Positions 43,792 to 52,215 of a stretch of DNA of 64,000 nucleotides are shown here, piece by piece. Each line of letters opens with the position of its first letter. Position 1 is the first letter of the stretch. The stretch spans positions 1 to 64,000 of the forward strand of contig QHYE01000059.1 of assembly GCA_003224055.1 (NCBI GenBank). The letters run 5' to 3'. Below the pieces are notes generated by a model. That model was not told where the DNA came from, did not search any database, and was given only the letters and a program-made list of their open reading frames with translations. The position numbers and the translations under genes were made by a program. Origin of the DNA: Acidobacteriota bacterium. GTDB lineage: Bacteria; Acidobacteriota; Terriglobia; Acidiferrales; UBA7541.

Positions 43792-43996
43792 GGAACTATT
43801 TTCCCATCGGCACGCTGGTTTCGCAAATGGATGCGCTTTCACTTTGCCAGGCTGGTACCAACGGAACGGCAGAGTGGAAGAATGGAATCGCCGGCGGAGG
43901 CTGTCGCGAGCCGAAAGGGAGAGGCGTATAATCGGAACCAGGGACGAGTCCCGCAAGAAATGTTCACTTCCGCAAGATGACTCCGGTCTACTCTCC

Positions 43997-45388
43997 GTGA
44001 CCAAGGCACAACATCAAGTTTCTGCGGCCGAGCGCGCTTTGCTGGTTGGCGTGGGATGGAAGCGTACGCCCCGCTTTCCAGGAATGCCGGCGGGCGAGCA
44101 AGGCCGCGAATCGCTCCTCGAGCTCGTGGAGTTGGCTCGCAGCGCAGGCGCGGAGGTCGCGGGGACGGTGTTTCAAGTGCGCGATACGGCTGATCCAGCG
44201 ACGCTGGTCGGCCGGGGAAAGCTGGATGAGATACGCGCGGAAGCCACGGCGCACAAAGCGCCGCTGATCATCTTCGATAGCAACCTCTCCCCTATGCAAC
44301 AAAGAAACATCGAGGAGTCCACGGAGCGCAGGGTCATCGACCGCACGCAACTGATTCTTGATATTTTCGCGCGGCATGCTCGCAGCCGCGAAGGACAGTT
44401 GCAGGTGGAACTTGCGCAGTTAAACTACATGCTACCGCGCCTGACGGGAAAGGGAACGGCGATGTCGCGCTTGGGCGGTAAAAGCGGGGCTGGCGGACCG
44501 GGGGGCTCGGGTGGCGGAGCGGGACGCATCGGCGTGCGCGGGCCCGGTGAAAAGAAATTGGAGACGGACCGGCGGCGAATCCGCGACCGCATCAGTAAAA
44601 TTCAAACCAGCATCGAGGATGTGCGCAAACAGCGCGCGCTCCGCCGCGAAGCACGGAATGCCGTGCCCCTCGGAACGATCGCGCTGGTGGGCTACACAAA
44701 TGCTGGCAAGTCCACGCTATTCAACGCGCTGAGCCGCGCCGAAGTCCTGGTTTCCTCGCGGATGTTCGCCACCCTCGATCCCACGATCCGAGCGCTGCGG
44801 CTTCCCTCGAACCGCCGCGTCCTCGTTTCCGACACCGTGGGATTTATCCGCGATCTTCCGAAAGGCCTGCTGACCGCGTTTCGCGCCACACTGGAAGAGG
44901 TCCAGGAAGCTGCGTTGATTTTGCACGTGAGCGACGTATCGAACCCGCATCACGATGAGCTGGATGAAGCGGTCGAAAAGATCTTGAGCGAGCTCGGGGT
45001 CAACGGGCGCCCGCGGCTGCGCGTGCTGAACAAAATGGATCAGCTTTCTGTTGAAGATAGAAAAATTGTTTCCAACGGCACAGGCGGAAAAGACGGACAA
45101 GAGGGCACTCCGGTTCTTGTGTCCGCGTTGACGGGCGAAGGGATTGAGGAATTGTTACGGCGCATGGATGCCGAGATGCCCACGGACCCTGTCGTGACTC
45201 TCTCGATGCGCTTGCCCCTGGCGGAAGGACGTACTTTAGCGCTGGTTCACGCGCTGGGGCGCGTGCTTCATTCTGAAGTGGAGGATTCGCACATGCGGCT
45301 GGATGCCGAGGTGCCTGAATCCATCGCCAAGCGCCTTCGCCTGAACGATTTCGCCGTGAAGGGAACTTTCCGGCGCACGCGGTCGTAG
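43997..45388 (+). CDS. hflX: GTPase HflX
   Basis: About 463 residues from GTG 43997. The N-terminal HflX domain has LVELARSAGAEVAGTVFQVR and DPATLVGRGKLDEI. The Gly-rich loop and ETDRRRIRDRISKI helix precede the G domain: G1 GYTNAGKSTLFN, G3 DTVGFIRDLP and G4 NKMD. HflX binds the large ribosomal subunit and rescues or splits stalled ribosomes. The start is inferred from family length; the in-frame region back to 43721 overlaps the FKBP gene and is not coding. Confidence 0.93.
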   Translation: MTKAQHQVSAAERALLVGVGWKRTPRFPGMPAGEQGRESLLELVELARSAGAEVAGTVFQVRDTADPATLVGRGKLDEIRAEATAHKAPLIIFDSNLSPMQQRNIEESTERRVIDRTQLILDIFARHARSREGQLQVELAQLNYMLPRLTGKGTAMSRLGGKSGAGGPGGSGGGAGRIGVRGPGEKKLETDRRRIRDRISKIQTSIEDVRKQRALRREARNAVPLGTIALVGYTNAGKSTLFNALSRAEVLVSSRMFATLDPTIRALRLPSNRRVLVSDTVGFIRDLPKGLLTAFRATLEEVQEAALILHVSDVSNPHHDELDEAVEKILSELGVNGRPRLRVLNKMDQLSVEDRKIVSNGTGGKDGQEGTPVLVSALTGEGIEELLRRMDAEMPTDPVVTLSMRLPLAEGRTLALVHALGRVLHSEVEDSHMRLDAEVPESIAKRLRLNDFAVKGTFRRTRS

Positions 45389-45462
45389 TATAGAGTGTGA
45401 GTGGACCGGCGTGCGGTCGCGTGGAATAAGAACGTTTATCCGCGGTCCATTCTGAGGTTGCC

Positions 45463-45663
45463 ATGGCTGCTTTTTTTCTTTGGATCATCCTGTTCATTCT
45501 GTGCTGGCCGCTCGCGCTGCTGGCGCTGGTGATTTATCCGTTTGTCTGGCTGTTGCTTCTTCCATTCCGCATTTTGGGTATCGCCGTTGACGGTGTTCTG
45601 GGACTGTTGAGTGCCCTGTTCCTGCTGCCGGTGCGGCTCCTGCGAGGCCCGCGGGCCATCTGA
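45463..45663 (+). CDS. Small hydrophobic membrane protein
   Basis: 66 residues, almost all hydrophobic, with two or three membrane stretches (FFLWIILFILCWPLALLALV, VWLLLLPFRILGI, GLLSALFLLPVRLL) and a basic C-terminus (LRGPRAI). The start is ATG 45463 with TGAGGT upstream. I know of no function. It stands alone after hflX. Confidence 0.6.
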   Translation: MAAFFLWIILFILCWPLALLALVIYPFVWLLLLPFRILGIAVDGVLGLLSALFLLPVRLLRGPRAI

Positions 45664-46197
45664 AGATTCTGAATCCTTTGTGACTGGGTAACTCTGGGGT
45701 AAAACTTGGAAAAACCCCTGTTTTCTGTAACTTGTGGGTGTGCCCAAGTCGCTGGCCGAGATGGATTGGACCTGGCGGCTTCTGTGGAAAAGGCTGTGGA
45801 AACTCAGTTGTCGCTCTTGCACACAATTTCCTGCGGAAGGGTCGTGCTAGAGGGCTCTCCGATCAGATCTCCATATAAATGATTGAAAATACAGACGTTA
45901 AATTGGATTTGAGAGTTGACTTAGTCTCGCTGCCCGGCGTCCCGGCGCCGGGGACTCACGGCATATTTGCACAGGTTTGCAGCAGCAGAGTTACGAAAGA
46001 GTATCGCCTTTCACGTATTCCAATGCGAATTTTTGTTAACCCCGGAGTACCTACCCTGGTCTGTCGAGGCGCTCATTTATCTCCGTTCGGAGCGCAAATC
46101 GGGCCGTCTCGAGGCGTTGACGCGTCCTTCCACGAAGTCTATAGTGAACTTGCGGTGGCTGAAGCCGCAGGCGCGGCTCCCCCGCCGCCTAGAGCAC
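45664..46197. other. Gene-free 534-bp region between a small membrane gene and pgsA
   Basis: I see no convincing gene. The first 60 bp hold a weak stem (GGGGT 45696-45700 with ACCCC 45714-45718) followed by TTTT, a possible terminator. At 45783-45803 lie two DnaA-box-like nonamers. At 45860-45915 an AT-rich stretch (ATATAAATGATTGAAAATAC, TTAAATTGGATTTGAG) includes TTGACT at 45917-45922. The pgsA promoter must be here. Two in-frame openings that reach pgsA from 45879 and 45967 show no domain. Confidence 0.6.
45783..45803. promoter_or_regulatory. Two DnaA-box-like nonamers
   Basis: TGTGGAAAA (45783-45791) fits the reverse complement of the DnaA box TTWTNCACA; TGTGGAAAC (45795-45803) differs at one base. 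They are 12 bp apart in the same direction. No dnaA, dnaN, rpmH or gyrB is nearby, so this is weak evidence for any replication role. Confidence 0.3.
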
Positions 46198-46836
46198 ATG
46201 AATCTTCCTAACTCACTGACGTTGCTCCGGATTTTCTTCATTCCGGTTCTCATCGTGATTCTCCTGACCCGCAGTCCCAACGTCGAGCTCTGGGGCTATA
46301 CCATGCACTTCGAAGTTTGGGGAGTGCTGATCCTGCTGACGGCGGCGGCGACAGACTGGGCGGATGGCTATCTCGCGCGGCGGCGCTCACAAGTGACGAC
46401 GCTGGGGATTCTTCTCGACCCCATCGCGGACAAGCTGCTGATCTCCGCTGCATTTATCTCTCTGGTGGACATGCACCTGGTGAAGGCCTGGATGGTGGTG
46501 ATCATCATCGGGCGTGAATTTACTGTCCTCGGCTTGCGGAATATTGCCTCTGCGGAAGGATTCACTATTGAGGCGTCTACCCTGGGCAAGACCAAAATGG
46601 TCTTGCAGGTGTGCGCCGTAGCAGTGCTGATCGCCGGCGCCGGGCATCGTGCCGGGCTTCCATGGCTGTACTGGTTGGCACAAGCCCTACTTTGGCTGGT
46701 GGTGATTAGCGCGCTAGTCTCCGCCGCACAGTACTTCCTGAGATTCTGGAGCCATGTGGACGACAGCATCAAGCAACGCCGGCGATTGCGCATGCTCGAG
46801 GCGCGTAAGAAGTCTCAGGATGCCGTCCCTCTCTGA
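46198..46836 (+). CDS. pgsA: CDP-diacylglycerol-glycerol-3-phosphate 3-phosphatidyltransferase
   Basis: 212 residues. The CDP-alcohol phosphatidyltransferase motif is complete: DWADGYLARRRSQVTTLG followed by ILLDPIADK (DGxxARxxxxxxxxGxxxDxxxD). The start MNLPNSLTLLRIFFIPV is typical of PgsA, with about five membrane helices. It makes phosphatidylglycerol phosphate in the inner membrane. ATG 46198 was preferred because everything upstream is non-domain sequence. It overlaps the AMMECR1 gene by 17 bp. Confidence 0.95.
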   Translation: MNLPNSLTLLRIFFIPVLIVILLTRSPNVELWGYTMHFEVWGVLILLTAAATDWADGYLARRRSQVTTLGILLDPIADKLLISAAFISLVDMHLVKAWMVVIIIGREFTVLGLRNIASAEGFTIEASTLGKTKMVLQVCAVAVLIAGAGHRAGLPWLYWLAQALLWLVVISALVSAAQYFLRFWSHVDDSIKQRRRLRMLEARKKSQDAVPL

Positions 46837-47383
46837 AGCGGAGAGTCGAGCCGCGCTGCAGCTCGCGCGAAATGCGGTTGTCGAAGCCGTTTCTCACCGA
46901 AAGCTTCCTGATCAAATTACGCGCGATGGGGTATTTGCAGAACGCCGCGGAGTTTTCGTGACGCTGCACGTTCGCGGGCGCTTGCAGGGCTGTATCGGCG
47001 TGGTTGAGCCGGAGGAGCCGCTGGGAGCCGCTATTGTCCGCTGCGCGGCCAGCGCCGCCCTGGAAGATCCGCGATTTACCCCGATGCGGGCGGAGCAGCT
47101 CGGTGATCTCGCGATCGAAATCTCACTGCTTTCGCCGCCTGTGCTGATATCTCCGGAAGCGATTGAGATCGGGCATCACGGTCTGTTGATCGTGCTGCAC
47201 GCGCAGAAAGGTCTGCTTTTGCCGCAGGTTGCGATCGAACATCGTTTGACGCGTGAGCAATCTCTCGAGGAAACCTGCCGCAAGGCGGGATTGCATCGTG
47301 AATCCTGGCGCGACCCGGAGGCGCGCCTCTTTGGCTTTACATGCGAAGTCTTTTCGGAAAGTCAGCCGCTTGAAGGAACATGA
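46820..47383 (+). CDS. AMMECR1-domain protein (AmmeMemoRadiSam protein A)
   Basis: 187 residues. The family core HVRGRLQGCIGVVEPEEPLGAAIVRCAASAALEDPRF contains the invariant LxGCIG. The C-terminal LLPQVAIEHRLTREQSLEETCRKAGL and PEARLFGFTCEVF also match. The family is usually encoded with Memo and a radical SAM protein; neither is adjacent here. The biochemical role is unsettled. The start ATG 46820 lies inside the end of pgsA. Confidence 0.9.
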   Translation: MPSLSEAESRAALQLARNAVVEAVSHRKLPDQITRDGVFAERRGVFVTLHVRGRLQGCIGVVEPEEPLGAAIVRCAASAALEDPRFTPMRAEQLGDLAIEISLLSPPVLISPEAIEIGHHGLLIVLHAQKGLLLPQVAIEHRLTREQSLEETCRKAGLHRESWRDPEARLFGFTCEVFSESQPLEGT

Positions 47384-47432
47384 AAGCCGGTGACGACTTT
47401 TGGTGGAGAAGCGAATACAGCCAAAGTCTAAT

Positions 47433-47467
47433 GAAAAGGCCCGCGCGGAGAGAGTCACGGCGGGCCT
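47433..47467 (-). terminator. Rho-independent terminator of the 47494-48363 gene
   Basis: The stem AGGCCCGC (47437-47444) and GCGGGCCT (47460-47467), 8 bp, with a 15-nt loop. Read on the minus strand the hairpin is followed by TTTTCATT, a short U tract. The plus-strand side has no T run, so it mainly serves the minus-strand gene. Confidence 0.7.
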
Positions 47468-47493
47468 AAGTCATTCAACAAGATGTGGGTTAG

Positions 47494-48363
47494 CTATTCG
47501 ATTTCGACGTAGTCGCCTGCGTAGATTTCGATTGTGTTGAGAGTAACGAACATGGTCGACGAATTGCTACTCACATTGATGACGATTCCCTCTCCTAGCA
47601 CTTCGCGGGGGAGGGCATTCCACTCGTAACGTTCCGGGGCGCTGCCGAAACCGTACATGGTGTACTGATACCCTCTGGTCTGCGGTACGGTTTCCGCCAT
47701 CGAGCCTTGATAGCGGAAGATACGGAAGTAGTCGCCGACCTTCACTCCCTGCTTGGTCCCGAGGTTCACGTAGATCGACTGGTACTTCCCGAAAAGCTGC
47801 GTGAAGCCCGTTCCCGCGACCACCATGGCTACAGGCTTTCCGCTCACCGGCGCAAAATGGTCGAACGTCGATGGATCCTTGAACGGAGGCGCCGGGCGGT
47901 CTTGATACGGTTGCAGGATATCGCCCCGCTGCATATAGCCGCAGGAAAAAGTGACTTCCGCAATCGAAACCTTCGGCTGCACATTCACTACACGGACCTG
48001 CCCTTGATCGCTGTAAGCCGTACCCATGGCCTTCATGAGCTTGGTCTGCCACTTGAACCATTGCACTTCAATGAAGTCTGCATCCGGCCGCACAACCGAG
48101 AACCGGTCGCCGACGCGGACACCCTTGTCCTGGCCACGGTTGATATACACTCTGTCGCCGTGGCCAAAAGTAATCTTGTAATTGGATTGCTCTCCGGAGA
48201 TGAGCCGGATTCCGTCAGGCACTTTCTGATCGGTGACGAATCCCGAACAATTCACCGCAGTGAAGTCCGTTTGAGCCGGGGCAGCTTGCGGCGAGTTTTG
48301 CGCCGAACTGACGGCGGCACTGAGCAGGACCACAAGAGACAAAGCTGCTAGTCTAGCGCGCAT
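47494..48363 (-). CDS. Exported beta-rich protein, FlgT-like end
   Basis: 289 residues from ATG 48363 (GGAG upstream). A signal peptide (LAALSLVVLLSAAVSSAQ) is followed by two similar beta units, each with a GDRVYINRGQDKGVRVGDRFSV or SIYVNLGTKQGVKVGDYFRI segment. These 'N-GxxxGVxVGDxFxI' segments resemble the C-terminal domain of FlgT and of similar envelope proteins. The final VLGEGIVINVSSNSSTMFVTL is also of that kind. No flagellar genes are nearby, so function is open. The long upstream extension of the ORF (to 48726) overlaps aroDE and is rejected. Confidence 0.65.
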   Translation of the reverse strand: MRARLAALSLVVLLSAAVSSAQNSPQAAPAQTDFTAVNCSGFVTDQKVPDGIRLISGEQSNYKITFGHGDRVYINRGQDKGVRVGDRFSVVRPDADFIEVQWFKWQTKLMKAMGTAYSDQGQVRVVNVQPKVSIAEVTFSCGYMQRGDILQPYQDRPAPPFKDPSTFDHFAPVSGKPVAMVVAGTGFTQLFGKYQSIYVNLGTKQGVKVGDYFRIFRYQGSMAETVPQTRGYQYTMYGFGSAPERYEWNALPREVLGEGIVINVSSNSSTMFVTLNTIEIYAGDYVEIE

Positions 48364-48477
48364 TCCATAACTCCTTCGAAAACACGCCCTTAGGGCCGTA
48401 CAGGGACGTTTCCTAGCGAAAGTATCAGGGCCGCGCTCACCCGTCAACAAATTGGCCAGGGTTGCTTTACAAGTTTG

Positions 48478-48500
48478 ATACGGCATACTAGAGGCCGTAT
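48478..48500. promoter_or_regulatory. Inverted repeat upstream of aroDE
   Basis: ATACGGC (48478-48484) and GCCGTAT (48494-48500), 7 bp separated by 9 nt, 30 bp before the aroDE ATG, followed by TTTT. It could be an operator or a small attenuator-like hairpin; the sequence alone does not decide. Confidence 0.4.
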
Positions 48501-48530
48501 TTTCAACGAATTGGCTGCAGAAGGCAGAGT

Positions 48531-50051
48531 ATGAAACTCTTTGGAGCAGGGGTGCGGCGCATTTGCGCGGTCGCGGCAGCCTCTGCGGCCCGCGAAATGG
48601 GTCGACAAGTCCGGTTGGCACTGCGGGAAACGAGGACCGTCGAATTGCGGCTCGATTGGCTGCGAAACAACTCTGAACGCGCGCGATTCCTCCGTTGGCT
48701 GCCGGCGAACAATCCAAAAGGGGCAACTTTTGTCGCTACCTGCCGGCGTCGCGAAGGCGGAGGGAAGTTCGCCGGGGACGCTGAGCAGGAGCTGTACTGG
48801 TTGATGCAAGCGCGCGAGGCAGGCTGCCAGTGGTGCGATCTGGAAATTGAGACCTATCGGGAGCTGCCCGAAGGATTCGTGCGTGAGTACCCCGTACCCA
48901 AACGCATCCTACTCTCCATCCACGATTTCGATCGGACCGCAAAGCTTCCGGGGAAGATCAACGTGGCGCGTCATGGGCTGGTTGACGCCGTAAAAATCGC
49001 CGCGAGCGCCCGCACGATTTCCGACAGCGTCCGGTTGCTTCGGCTGGCCTGGCGCTCGAAAAATTTCGTTGCAGTTGCGATGGGGGAGGTGGGGCTGCCC
49101 GCTCGAATCCTGGCGCTGCGGGCAGGAAGCGCTTTGGCGTATGCCCCCGTCGCCGAGGCAACCGCGCCCGGTCAAGTCTCCCTCGGCGAAATGAAGCATC
49201 TCTATCGTGCTCACGCGCTCACGAGAAGGACGCGCGTTTACGGCGTGATCGGCGATCCCATTGGACATTCGCTATCGCCGTTGCTGCATAACACGGGGTT
49301 TGTGGCGCGCAAAGTTGATGCTGTCTATCTGCCATTCCTCGTTCATCAGCTGCCTGATTTCCTGGAGGCGGTTCCTGAATTTGGAGTCCGGGGTTTCAGC
49401 GTGACGTTGCCGTACAAGCAGAGCATTCTCAAACACCTGAAGGAATGTGAGCCGCTCGCCGCGGAAATCGGCGCCGTGAATACCGTTGTGGTGCGGCGTG
49501 ATGGTTCGCTCTACGGTTGCAACACGGATTATGTTGGCGTGCTGTGCGCGCTCGAGAAAAAACTCCGCATCAAGGGCAGCCGCGTGTTGATCTTCGGAGC
49601 GGGAGGGTCGGCGCGGGCCGCGGCATTTGCGTTGACTCGGGCCGGCGCGGTAGTGGGCATTTGCGCGCGACGTGAAAAAACTGCGAGTACATTGGCACGT
49701 GCAATTGGAGCAGAAGTCGTTCCGCGCCGCGCTTTGCGCACGGCGTTCTTTGACGCCATTCTGAACTCCACTCCGGTCGGCATGCATCCACACGATGGAA
49801 TTTCGCCGCTTGCGCCTGGCGAGTTAAATTGCCGCATGGTCATGGACTTGATCTACCGCCCCCAGAAAACCCGACTCTTGAACATCGCCGCGAAAAAAGG
49901 GATTTCCATCGTGTCCGGCGTGGAGATGTTTCTTGCGCAGGGCATCGCACAGTGGGAAATCTGGACGGAGAAGCGCGCGCCGGAAGCGCTCATGCGCCGT
50001 GCCGTGCTGGGCGCCCTTCGCGAGGAAGAGAAGTCGCGCCAGCGCCGTTAA
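48531..50051 (+). CDS. aroDE: Fused type I 3-dehydroquinate dehydratase / shikimate dehydrogenase
   Basis: 506 residues carrying two consecutive shikimate-pathway enzymes. The N-terminal half (about 1-225) is a type I dehydratase: CRRREGGGKF, LLSIHDFDRT (catalytic His) and LVDAVKIAA (Schiff-base Lys), then GEVGLPARILAL and ATAPGQVS. The C-terminal half (about 235-500) is AroE: YGVIGDPIGHSLSPLLHNTGF, VTLPYKQ (active-site Lys), NTDYVGV, the NADP loop FGAGGSARAAAFAL and NSTPVGM. Such fusions are common in plants and in some bacteria. It should convert dehydroquinate to shikimate with channelled intermediates. trpE follows 64 bp downstream. Confidence 0.93.
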   Translation: MKLFGAGVRRICAVAAASAAREMGRQVRLALRETRTVELRLDWLRNNSERARFLRWLPANNPKGATFVATCRRREGGGKFAGDAEQELYWLMQAREAGCQWCDLEIETYRELPEGFVREYPVPKRILLSIHDFDRTAKLPGKINVARHGLVDAVKIAASARTISDSVRLLRLAWRSKNFVAVAMGEVGLPARILALRAGSALAYAPVAEATAPGQVSLGEMKHLYRAHALTRRTRVYGVIGDPIGHSLSPLLHNTGFVARKVDAVYLPFLVHQLPDFLEAVPEFGVRGFSVTLPYKQSILKHLKECEPLAAEIGAVNTVVVRRDGSLYGCNTDYVGVLCALEKKLRIKGSRVLIFGAGGSARAAAFALTRAGAVVGICARREKTASTLARAIGAEVVPRRALRTAFFDAILNSTPVGMHPHDGISPLAPGELNCRMVMDLIYRPQKTRLLNIAAKKGISIVSGVEMFLAQGIAQWEIWTEKRAPEALMRRAVLGALREEEKSRQRR

Positions 50052-50115
50052 TCCAGAAATGCAATAATACCTGCTCTCTATTTTTAACTTTGAAATGTCA
50101 GCAGTGAACTGACCC

Positions 50116-51621
50116 ATGATTCAGCCGGACTTCCGCGAATTCCAGCGTCTCGCTAAGCAGGGAAACCTCATTCCCGTTTACGACGCGTTTTCCGCGGATT
50201 TGTTGACTCCCGTGAGCGCCTATCTTCGAATCGCCCAGGGCGCGCGGTATTCGTTCCTCCTCGAAAGCGTGGAAGGCGGCGAAAAAATCGCCCGCTACAC
50301 ATTTGCCGGCGCTCACCCGGAAGAAGTCTTCCGCTACGCCGGCGGCGCGTGCGTGCTAGAAAGCCGCGACCGCATGGTTTGGGAAGAACGCGATCCAATT
50401 TCCTTTTTGCGTGAGCGCATCGAACGCTTCCGTCCCGTGAGGCTTCCCGGTTTGCCGCCGCTCGTCGCGGGAGCCATCGGCTATTTCAGTTACGACATGG
50501 TCCGTTTGATCGAACGGCTGCCCAAACGCTTGCGTGACGAAATCGGCCTCTACGATGCGATGCTGATGTTCTATCACGGCATCATTGCCTTCGATCACGT
50601 GCAGCATCGCCTGTGGATCGTCCGCAATGTTTTCACCGGCGGCTCCGGTTCGCTCCGCGCGAAATACAACGCTGCCGCGCGCGAAATCAAGGAAACACGG
50701 CGGCTGCTCCAAGAGCCTGTCGCGGCTGAGCGCGTGAAAAAGCCACCGAAGGTGAAAAAGCGCGCTCCACTTAAGGTGAGTTCGAATTTTCGCCAGCCCG
50801 AGTATCTGGCCGCCGTTCGAAAGGCGAAGCAATACATCCGCGCGGGCGACATTTTTCAAGTCGTGCTGAGCCAGCGCTTTTCTGCAAAGACACAAGCAAA
50901 CCCATTTGAAATTTATCGCAAACTGCGTGCTCTGAATCCCTCTCCCTATCTTTTCTATTTGCAGATGAACGACGTCTCCGTCGTTGGCAGCTCGCCGGAA
51001 ATGCTCGTCAAAGTCCAGGGCCGTGACGTTTTCTACCGGCCCATCGCCGGCACGCGTTGGCGCGGCAAGGACGAAGCCGAAGACCAGCGCCTCGAGCGCG
51101 AAATGCTTGCCAGCGAGAAGGAGCGCGCCGAGCACATTATGCTCGTGGACCTGGGGCGCAACGACCTCGGACGCGTCTGCGATTACGGCACGGTGCGCCC
51201 CGAGAAGCTGCTCACCGTGGAGCGCTACTCGCACGTCATGCACCTGGTTTCCAGTCTCCGTGGCCGCTTGCGCGAAGATGTAGACTGTTTTGATGCGCTG
51301 ATGGCCTGCTTTCCGGCCGGCACCGTTTCCGGCGCACCAAAAGTTCGCGCCATGGAAATCATCGAGGAACTGGAACGCACGCGCCGCGGAATTTATGCGG
51401 GCGGCATCTTGTATCTTGATTTCGCGGGCAATCTCGATTCGTGCATCGCGCTTCGCACCATGGTCGTCAAGAACGGCGTTGCCTACGTGCAAGCTGGAGG
51501 CGGCATTGTTGCGGATTCCACGCCGCAGGGCGAATATCAGGAGAGTGTGAACAAGTCGAAAGCCTTGCTAGCGGCGCTGGAAGCCGCACACGGCGGAAGC
51601 CGGCCGAGGAAGCCGTCATGA
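50116..51621 (+). CDS. trpE: Anthranilate synthase component I
   Basis: 501 residues. The Trp feedback motif [16 protein letters not shown] lies near residue 50, which suggests inhibition by tryptophan. The chorismate-binding core shows [54 protein letters not shown] and [22 protein letters not shown]. It makes anthranilate from chorismate with ammonia from TrpG. An ATGA overlap couples it to trpG. Confidence 0.95.
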   Translation: MIQPDFREFQRLAKQGNLIPVYDAFSADLLTPVSAYLRIAQGARYSFLLESVEGGEKIARYTFAGAHPEEVFRYAGGACVLESRDRMVWEERDPISFLRERIERFRPVRLPGLPPLVAGAIGYFSYDMVRLIERLPKRLRDEIGLYDAMLMFYHGIIAFDHVQHRLWIVRNVFTGGSGSLRAKYNAAAREIKETRRLLQEPVAAERVKKPPKVKKRAPLKVSSNFRQPEYLAAVRKAKQYIRAGDIFQVVLSQRFSAKTQANPFEIYRKLRALNPSPYLFYLQMNDVSVVGSSPEMLVKVQGRDVFYRPIAGTRWRGKDEAEDQRLEREMLASEKERAEHIMLVDLGRNDLGRVCDYGTVRPEKLLTVERYSHVMHLVSSLRGRLREDVDCFDALMACFPAGTVSGAPKVRAMEIIEELERTRRGIYAGGILYLDFAGNLDSCIALRTMVVKNGVAYVQAGGGIVADSTPQGEYQESVNKSKALLAALEAAHGGSRPRKPS

Positions 51622-52181
51622 TTCTGCTGCTCGACAACTACGATTCCTTCACCTACAACCTCGCGCAGTATCTCGGCGAGCTGGGTTGCAACGTCGAGGT
51701 ACACCGCAACGATAAGATCACCGTCGAAGAAATTGCCCGGCGGAAGCCGGAGCGCATCGTGATTTCGCCCGGGCCTTGCACGCCGCAGGAGGCCGGCATC
51801 TCCGTGGAGTTAATCGAGCGCCTCGCGGGAAAATTCCCCATCCTTGGCGTGTGCTTGGGACATCAGGCCATCGGCGCCGCGTTCGGCGGCAAGATCGTCC
51901 GCGCCCCGAAACTTTTTCACGGCAAGACCAGCCAGATCCATCACGACGGGAAAAACATTTTTCGCAAGTTGCCCGATCCCTTCACGGCGACACGCTATCA
52001 CTCGCTGATTGTGGAGCGCAAATCGCTCCCGCGCGGACTCTTCATCACCGCGGAAACCGACGACGGCATCATCATGGGCCTGCGCCACCGCCGCCACAAA
52101 ATCGAAGGCGTCCAGTTCCACCCCGAATCTGTCCTCACCGAATCCGGCAAGCAACTCCTGCAAAACTTCTTGTCTTTGTAG
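51618..52181 (+). CDS. trpG: Anthranilate / aminodeoxychorismate synthase glutaminase
   Basis: 187 residues, a class I glutamine amidotransferase. The opening [19 protein letters not shown] is diagnostic of TrpG/PabA. The nucleophile is in [11 protein letters not shown], and the His-Glu pair lies in [13 protein letters not shown]. The same protein may serve folate synthesis. Start ATG 51618 overlaps the trpE stop. Confidence 0.95.
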   Translation: MILLLDNYDSFTYNLAQYLGELGCNVEVHRNDKITVEEIARRKPERIVISPGPCTPQEAGISVELIERLAGKFPILGVCLGHQAIGAAFGGKIVRAPKLFHGKTSQIHHDGKNIFRKLPDPFTATRYHSLIVERKSLPRGLFITAETDDGIIMGLRHRRHKIEGVQFHPESVLTESGKQLLQNFLSL

Positions 52182-52207
52182 ATGGCGGGCGTTAGCCCGG
52201 CATCTTT
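52181..52207 (+). terminator. Terminator-like hairpin after trpG
   Basis: GATG-G-CGGGC, loop GTTA, GCCCG-G-CATC: a 9-bp stem with one central G-G mismatch, followed by TTTT at 52204-52207. It begins at the trpG stop codon. Confidence 0.6.
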
Positions 52208-52215
52208 TGGCGTTT

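Noticed and set aside
45879-46211. A 110-codon plus-strand frame before pgsA
   Set aside because: It overlaps the pgsA start in another frame, lacks a ribosome binding site and has no recognisable sequence.
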